This document shows positions 58,785-64,000 of a stretch of DNA of 64,000 bases, piece by piece. Every line of letters begins with the position of its first letter. The first letter of the stretch is position 1. Source of the DNA: Bacteroidota bacterium. GTDB lineage: Bacteria > Bacteroidota > Bacteroidia > Chitinophagales > Chitinophagaceae. The DNA is taken from positions 1 to 64,000 of the forward strand of contig VGGV01000003.1 of NCBI GenBank assembly GCA_016868455.1, in the 5' to 3' direction. A model generated the notes under the pieces. That model was not told the DNA's origin. It ran no database searches and worked only from the letters and a program-made list of their open reading frames with translations. Position numbers and translations under genes: made by a program.

Positions 58785-59939
58785 CTATTTTAATATACTC
58801 CGGCTTATCACAATCCGCTGCACTTCGCTGGTGCCTTCATAAATCTGGGTGATCTTGGCGTCCCGCATCAGTCTTTCCACATGATATTCTTTTACAAATC
58901 CGTAGCCTCCATGTATCTGCACCGCTTCCACGGTGATCCACATGGCTGTTTCAGAAGCGTAGACCTTGGCCATGGAAGAGCTTAGCCCATAATCAAGGTG
59001 ATTGTCTTTTTCCCATGCAGCCTTTAAACAAAGCAGCTTTGATGCTTCAATGCGGGTTGCCATATCAGCCAGTTTGAAAGCAATGGCCTGGTGGTTCATA
59101 ATCTCTGTACCGAAAGCCTTTCTTGTTTTTGAGTAAGCTTTGGCCAGTTCATAAGCGCCGCTGGCAATTCCCAATGCCTGTGAAGCAATGCCAATGCGGC
59201 CACCTGCCAGTGTTTCCATGGCAAATTTGAACCCGAACCCGTCAGCCCCGATGCGGTTGGCCTTCGGGACTTTTACATCGTTAAACATCACGGTATGCGT
59301 ATCGCTTCCACGGATGCCCAGTTTGTTTTCCTTGGCAGCCACCACCACGCCGGGCCAGTCTTTTTCAACTATCAGTGTGTTTATCCCCCTCGAAGCTTTT
59401 GATGCGTCCGTTTGCGCCATTACTAAATATACCGAAGCAGTGCCGCCGTTCGTAATCCAGTTCTTTGTTCCGTTCAGCAAATAATAATCCCCTTTATCTT
59501 CTGCAGTAGTACGCTGCGAGGTAGCATCACTGCCCGCTTCGGGCTCACTCAGCATAAACGCACCAATGTATAATTCCCCGTCTTTTTTTCCCTGTGCCAG
59601 GGGCGCCAGGTATTTTTGTTTTTGCTCTTCCGTGCCGTATTCCTGCAGTCCATAACAAACAAGGCTGTTGTTTACACTCATTACCACGCTTACACTCGCA
59701 TCCACTTTACTTATTTCTTCCATTGCCAGCACATAGCTGACGGTGTCCATACCAGCCCCTCCATATTGCGGATCCACCATCATACCCAAAAAGCCCAGTT
59801 CGGCCAGTTTCATTACCTGTTCCCGCGGAAACAGTTGCTTTTCATCCCGTTCAATTACCCCAGGCAGGCATTCATTTTGTGCAAAATCCCGTGCCGCCTG
59901 CTGTATCATCTGCTGTTCTTCTGTAAGCTGGAATAACAT
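58785..59939 (-). CDS. Acyl-CoA dehydrogenase, short/medium-chain type
   Basis: The 384-residue flavoprotein has LGFLGMMVDPQYGGAGMDT near residue 50, FMLSEPEAGSDATSQ near residue 130, ITNGGTASVYLVMAQTD near residue 160 and a catalytic glutamate in QIYEGTSEVQRIVISRS near residue 370. It catalyses the first oxidation step of fatty acyl-CoA beta-oxidation or butyryl-CoA metabolism; the pattern is closest to butyryl-CoA dehydrogenase. It stands alone behind a TATCTTTG element about 50 bases upstream. Electron-transfer flavoprotein genes are not adjacent. Confidence 0.93.
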   Translation of the reverse strand: MLFQLTEEQQMIQQAARDFAQNECLPGVIERDEKQLFPREQVMKLAELGFLGMMVDPQYGGAGMDTVSYVLAMEEISKVDASVSVVMSVNNSLVCYGLQEYGTEEQKQKYLAPLAQGKKDGELYIGAFMLSEPEAGSDATSQRTTAEDKGDYYLLNGTKNWITNGGTASVYLVMAQTDASKASRGINTLIVEKDWPGVVVAAKENKLGIRGSDTHTVMFNDVKVPKANRIGADGFGFKFAMETLAGGRIGIASQALGIASGAYELAKAYSKTRKAFGTEIMNHQAIAFKLADMATRIEASKLLCLKAAWEKDNHLDYGLSSSMAKVYASETAMWITVEAVQIHGGYGFVKEYHVERLMRDAKITQIYEGTSEVQRIVISRSILK

Positions 59940-59988
59940 GTGGTGTGGAAATTTGCGGTTAACCTGCCGAAGCCCGGCGAAGGCATGG

Positions 59989-59996
59989 CAAAGATA
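59989..59996 (-). promoter_or_regulatory. Promoter -7 element TATCTTTG for the acyl-CoA dehydrogenase gene
   Basis: TATCTTTG on the minus strand, 49 bases before the ATG at 59939. Confidence 0.45.
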
Positions 59997-60087
59997 AGGG
60001 CAAAGAAAACAGCCCTGAGAAACAGGAAGATTTTCAACTAATTACATAGCTGGTATCAAACTCTCTTCAGGCATGGCAATTTTGACC

Positions 60088-60095
60088 TAATTTTG
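60088..60095 (+). promoter_or_regulatory. Promoter -7 element TAATTTTG for ccmE-ccmF
   Basis: TAATTTTG lies 17 bases before the ccmE ATG and matches TAnnTTTG. Confidence 0.5.
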
Positions 60096-60112
60096 CCAGC
60101 ACATTTTCAATT

Positions 60113-60520
60113 ATGAAGAAGATACATATTGTGTTCCTGGTGCTGATTGCTGCGGCTATTGCGGTACTGATTTCCTTTTGGGAAAATACCAGCACATTTG
60201 ACTCTATCAGTGATGCGAAAGCAAATCCCGGCAAACTGGTGTACCTGACTGCCAGGCTGGACAAAAGCGCCCCGGTGGTTTTTAATCCGATGAACCCTAA
60301 TTATCTGGAATTTACCGCCAGAGATTCAACCGGTACTGTAAAAGTGGTTTACCACAACACCAAGCCGGATAATTTTGAAATGAGTTCAAGCTTAGTAATG
60401 CAAGGAAGATATGAGAACGGGCATTTTGCATGCAAAAGCATATTACCAAAATGTCCTTCCAAATACAAGGAAGAACAGGCAAGGGGTGAAAAACATCCTG
60501 ACTCAATCAAAATCAATTAA
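60113..60520 (+). CDS. ccmE: Cytochrome c maturation heme chaperone CcmE, CXXXY type
   Basis: CcmE holds heme in the periplasm before CcmF attaches it to apocytochrome c. The 135-residue protein has one N-terminal membrane segment and an OB-fold domain (LVYLTARLDKSAPVVF, FTARDSTGTVKVVYHN). In place of the usual heme-binding histidine of the HxxxY motif it has C114 in LPKCPSKY, with Y118 kept, so it belongs to the cysteine variant known from Desulfovibrio and archaea. It is directly upstream of ccmF (33 bases), as expected for the maturation pathway. Confidence 0.88.
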   Translation: MKKIHIVFLVLIAAAIAVLISFWENTSTFDSISDAKANPGKLVYLTARLDKSAPVVFNPMNPNYLEFTARDSTGTVKVVYHNTKPDNFEMSSSLVMQGRYENGHFACKSILPKCPSKYKEEQARGEKHPDSIKIN

Positions 60521-60553
60521 ACCAACACCCCCCCTGGGTTTGATAACTGAAAT

Positions 60554-63070
60554 ATGGATTACACAGGCGAACACTTACTCCCCGGTCAGTTAGGTCACTT
60601 CTTTATTGTGCTTTCGCTGGTGTCATCACTTATTGCAACATTTGCTTATTTCAAATCAACAACAGAATCGGGGGTTCTTGCACCCGGCAGCCGTGATGAA
60701 GGACTCCTGTTTGGCATTAAAAGCCAGGTGACCGGTTATTACTGGAAGAAACTGGCCCGGTGGGCATTTATCATTGAATGCATTTCAGTATTTGCCATTT
60801 TCGGCATACTTGTTTACATCGTTACCAACCATCTTTTTGAATACAAATATGCCTGGCAGCACAGCAGCCGATCACTGGAAATGAAATACCTGCTGGCCGC
60901 CATCTGGGAAGGCCAGGAAGGCAGTTTTCTTCTCTGGAGCATCTGGCATTGTGTGCTGGGCCTGGTGCTTATCAGATCAGGTCAAAAATGGGAAAGCCCT
61001 GTGATGACGGTAATCAGTTTTGCCCAGTTTTGCCTTGCCACAATGATTGCCGGGCTTTATCTCTTTGGATGGAAAATGGGATCAAATCCGTTCATCCTGC
61101 TCCGGGACTCAGGTGTGCTGGATAATGCAGCCGGCCTGCATATTGATTTTGATGTGAGCCAGCCGCTGCGGGCTGATTATATGTCATCCATCAAAGACGG
61201 CAACGATCTGAATCCCCTTTTACAAAACAGGTGGATGGTCATTCACCCCCCCGTTCTTTTTATGGGCTTTGCTTCCACCATCGTACCTTTTGCCTTTGCC
61301 ATAGCCGGCCTTTGGAAGAAGGATTACGGGGAGAGCCTGAAACAGGCATTGCCCTGGTCTCTTTTTTCTGCAGCAGTGCTGGGTGTGGGTATCATGATGG
61401 GGGCCTGGTGGGCTTACGAGTCGCTAACATTCGGCGGGTACTGGGCATGGGATCCGGTGGAGAATGCTTCGCTGGTACCCTGGATGATACTGATTGCAGG
61501 CATACATACGCTGCTTATTTACAAACACAGCGGCCACTCCTTAAAGGCAGCTTACCTTTTCTTTATCCTTGCATTTGGTTTTATCCTCTATTCCACTTTT
61601 CTTACCCGCAGCGGTATTTTGGGCGAAGCTTCCGTGCATGCCTTTACTGACCTTGGAATGAATTTTCAGCTGCTCGCCTTTTTACTGGTATTTGTGCTCC
61701 CCTCCCTGTATTTATTTGCAAAAAACTATAATCAAATACCCTCGGTGAAAAAGGAAGAGAGCGGCTCGTCCAGAGAGTTTTGGATGTTTATCGGCTCACT
61801 GGTCTTTTTCCTCTCGGCCATGGTTATTATTGGTAAAACATCGCTCCCGGTTTTCAATAAAATATTCGGCACCAAAACAGCCCCGCCGGAAGATGCCGAA
61901 TTTGCATACAACAGCATTCAAATCTATGTAGCCATCATTGTTGCCCTGCTGACAGCCATTACCCAATACCTGAAATACAAATCAACCCCCGGCTCATTTT
62001 TCCGCAAAAAGATACTTCTGCCAACCGTTTTGTCCGCCATAATTGCCTCGCTGGTACTGGCATTTGGCGATATCAATTATATTAAAAAGGGGCCTGTTTT
62101 CCAGGCTTCCATCTGGCTGGCCGTAGCCTGCAGTATTTATGCTGTTATTGCCAACGTCGGTTATATCTGGCTTGGATTAAAAGGCAGGTTGAAACTTTCC
62201 GGCGGCTCCATTGCCCATGCAGGCTTTGGCATGGTGCTGCTGGGGATACTTATTTCTTCTTCAAAAAAAGAAGTGTTGTCCAATAATGTCAACGGTATTC
62301 CGGCCCCGCTGGGTGAAAATGAGGACCCGGGGGAAAATCTTACGCTGGTAAAAGGGCTTACCGTGGATATGGGCAAATACCTGCTGACTTATGAAGGCGA
62401 CTCGGCCCATCCTAAAAAACAACTCTGGTTTTATAAAGTACGTTTTAAAAGTAAGGACGGTAAGGAAGAATTTGTGCTGAAGCCGAATGCCTTTGTAAAC
62501 TACAAAGGCAATGAAGGGCTGATGGCCAATCCGGCATCCAAACACTACTGGGATCATGATGTGTTTACTTATATCACTTCCCTGCCGAACCCCGACAGGC
62601 AAAAAGATACGGCTGCCTTTCAGCCAAGGCCAATGAAACCCGGCGATTCTGTTTTTTACTCGGGCGGATACATAGTGCTGCAGAATGTGAAGACCAGGGA
62701 CAGTCTGCCTGAAGAACTGTTTGGAAAAGACGGTATATTGTTTGAAACACCTTTGAAAGTTTATGCAAAAACCGGCTCGGTTTATTCCGTTACCCCAAGG
62801 CTGGCTATTGTCAAAGGCGAGCCGCTGGCCTTACCGGATACCATTACAGCCGAAAACCTCATCCTTCAATTACAGCGGGTGAATGCCGACAAAAGCATTG
62901 AACTGGGAATTAAAGAATCAAACTCCCTGTTGAATTATGTAACCCTGAAAGCCTATAAGTTTCCCTTCATTTACCTTCTCTGGCTGGGTGTTGGTATTAC
63001 CGCCATTGGAATATTCATCAGTATGGTGCACCGCATCCGGTTAAACCGCGACAGCGCCTCAGCATCATAA
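60554..63070 (+). CDS. ccmF: Cytochrome c heme lyase CcmF
   Basis: CcmF joins heme to the CXXCH of apocytochromes c. The 838-residue protein has about 15 membrane segments. The WWD-type heme-handling motif is MGAWWAYESLTFGGYWAWD followed by PVENASLVPW near residue 290, and further conserved histidines lie in EGSFLLWSIWH and MVIHPPVLFMGF. A large periplasmic region (about 570-800) precedes the last membrane segment. It follows ccmE. The other ccm genes (ccmA-D, G, H) are not in the window. Confidence 0.96.
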   Translation: MDYTGEHLLPGQLGHFFIVLSLVSSLIATFAYFKSTTESGVLAPGSRDEGLLFGIKSQVTGYYWKKLARWAFIIECISVFAIFGILVYIVTNHLFEYKYAWQHSSRSLEMKYLLAAIWEGQEGSFLLWSIWHCVLGLVLIRSGQKWESPVMTVISFAQFCLATMIAGLYLFGWKMGSNPFILLRDSGVLDNAAGLHIDFDVSQPLRADYMSSIKDGNDLNPLLQNRWMVIHPPVLFMGFASTIVPFAFAIAGLWKKDYGESLKQALPWSLFSAAVLGVGIMMGAWWAYESLTFGGYWAWDPVENASLVPWMILIAGIHTLLIYKHSGHSLKAAYLFFILAFGFILYSTFLTRSGILGEASVHAFTDLGMNFQLLAFLLVFVLPSLYLFAKNYNQIPSVKKEESGSSREFWMFIGSLVFFLSAMVIIGKTSLPVFNKIFGTKTAPPEDAEFAYNSIQIYVAIIVALLTAITQYLKYKSTPGSFFRKKILLPTVLSAIIASLVLAFGDINYIKKGPVFQASIWLAVACSIYAVIANVGYIWLGLKGRLKLSGGSIAHAGFGMVLLGILISSSKKEVLSNNVNGIPAPLGENEDPGENLTLVKGLTVDMGKYLLTYEGDSAHPKKQLWFYKVRFKSKDGKEEFVLKPNAFVNYKGNEGLMANPASKHYWDHDVFTYITSLPNPDRQKDTAAFQPRPMKPGDSVFYSGGYIVLQNVKTRDSLPEELFGKDGILFETPLKVYAKTGSVYSVTPRLAIVKGEPLALPDTITAENLILQLQRVNADKSIELGIKESNSLLNYVTLKAYKFPFIYLLWLGVGITAIGIFISMVHRIRLNRDSASAS

Positions 63071-63175
63071 TTTTAGCATTTTATTCCGAAGAAGCGCTAT
63101 GGGGCAAACAGCGGCCTGGTTAGTTTTGTTGTCTGGCTGGCTAATCCCGCAACTGTTTTTTAGCTTTGGGTTGGA

Positions 63176-63886
63176 ATGTTTTACCGGATTTTCAATAGCA
63201 AATTGTTTTGGCTGGCGTTTATTGCGACCTTTTTGTCAGCCGCTCCATTATCTGCCCAAATTGACACATTGCAATATGCCCCGGACTCATCAGCCTATGC
63301 CCTTCAATTCATGAAAGAACAGCGAAAAAAATGGGGGCCAAACGATACCATTGTTATCCCTGCCGTTTGGTATCATGGCGAAATAGTGGGGTATAAAGAA
63401 ATGGAAATGGCCTGGGTGGGAAACATGTCGCCGGATAAACTAAAAAAATATATTGAGGAGTGGACAAGGCTCCGCAATGCCGTATATGTAACGTATCCTT
63501 ATGCCAGGGTGGCCGGCAGCACCATCAATGACATTAATGCAAAACTTGCCGCGGTTTCAGCGAAAAAAGAAAGAAAAGAATACATCAAGACCCGTGAGAA
63601 AGAACTACGGAAACAATTTGAAGAGCCGCTGAGAAACCTGTCGGTATACCAGGGAAAAATACTGATGAAACTCATTAACCGGCAGACAGGCAATAATTGC
63701 TACGAGATCATCAAGGAATACAAAGGCGGGTTTAATGCCCGGTTTTACCAAACAGTTGCCTGGTTTGTGGGCGGCAACCTGAAACAGGACTGGAACCTGA
63801 AGGAAAACAAACTGGACCGCCAGATTGAAAATATTGTGAAAGAAATTGACGGAAGCTGGTATAATAATACGTACAGGGTAAACTGA
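63176..63886 (+). CDS. DUF4294 family secreted protein
   Basis: The 236-residue protein has a signal peptide (FWLAFIATFLSAAPLSAQ) and a mature part with NDTIVIPAVWYHGEIV, WTRLRNAVYVTYPYARVAG and LINRQTGNNCYEIIKEYKGG, which I recognise as DUF4294, a Bacteroidota family of unknown function with much predicted helix. It is downstream of ccmF by about 100 bases and may share its transcript, but no role in cytochrome maturation is shown. Confidence 0.82.
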   Translation: MFYRIFNSKLFWLAFIATFLSAAPLSAQIDTLQYAPDSSAYALQFMKEQRKKWGPNDTIVIPAVWYHGEIVGYKEMEMAWVGNMSPDKLKKYIEEWTRLRNAVYVTYPYARVAGSTINDINAKLAAVSAKKERKEYIKTREKELRKQFEEPLRNLSVYQGKILMKLINRQTGNNCYEIIKEYKGGFNARFYQTVAWFVGGNLKQDWNLKENKLDRQIENIVKEIDGSWYNNTYRVN

Positions 63887-64000
63887 TGATGGAGGCAGGA
63901 GGCGGTAACTTTGATAATTATAGGGGCTTATCTCAGCCCTTGTCTTCAGATTTCTGACCTCCGGCTTCAGACTTCCGTCTTTTTTGCTGCTGTATATCTT

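Overview
This is a 64 kb stretch of chromosome from a Bacteroidota bacterium, most likely of the Chitinophagaceae or close relatives. The clues are promoters of the TAnnTTTG type close to start codons, families typical of the phylum (HU-CCDC81 membrane protein, DUF4294, DUF6941, DUF6175, LytS/LytTR pairs, YfhO, CXXXY-type CcmE), the futalosine route to menaquinone (mqnE at the left edge, mqnA at 18.4-19.1 kb), and many short GC-rich intergenic palindromes. I see no insertion sequence, integrase, phage gene, CRISPR array or rRNA.

Layout. 0-9.4 kb: end of mqnE, a histone-like basic protein, serine dehydratase, an FKBP lipoprotein, an HU-CCDC81 membrane protein, tRNA-Cys, then a tight forward run (nucleoside phosphorylase, dapF, DinB-like, corA, Nudix) and a queuosine-precursor transporter. 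9.4-18.4 kb: a YfhO membrane protein followed by a surface-polysaccharide block (GT4, GT2, NDP-sugar epimerase, hexapeptide acyltransferase, GT9-like protein, two FkbM methyltransferases). 18.4-29.3 kb: housekeeping genes (mqnA, purB, prfC, a secreted caspase-like protein, MtfA-type peptidase, MacB-type permease, tsaD, trmN6, an alanine dehydrogenase/PNT-family enzyme). 29.4-37.8 kb: a patchier region with decayed gene remnants, hscB, tRNA-Leu, an AT-rich DUF6175 pair, a phospholipase D family protein, small secreted proteins, msrC and acylphosphatase.

37.8-44.5 kb is the most interesting part: a seven-gene minus-strand operon that reads as a pathway for 8-amino-Kdo (Kdo8N) in lipopolysaccharide. 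It encodes kdnA (transaminase), kdnB (Kdo 8-oxidase), kdsA, a transaldolase fused to a KdsD-like CBS pair, kdsC, kdsB and an SDR. No SIS-domain KdsD is present in the operon. The transaldolase-CBS fusion may take its place as the source of arabinose 5-phosphate; this is inference.

44.5-64 kb: lolA, ftsK, a NarL-type sensor kinase without a partner, DUF423, aroK, a glutaryl-CoA-dehydrogenase-like enzyme, a TonB-C protein, a secreted transglutaminase-like protein, a LytTR/LytS two-component system, a secreted dioxygenase-like lipoprotein, yggS, a second acyl-CoA dehydrogenase, ccmE-ccmF for cytochrome c maturation, and DUF4294.

Several genes look broken (29.5, 30.1, 37.3-37.8, 52.9 and 57.5 kb). 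Two of the frameshifts fall in homopolymer runs, so sequencing error cannot be excluded there. All reading is by eye. Family assignments rest on recognisable motifs and on memory of the families, not on database searches.
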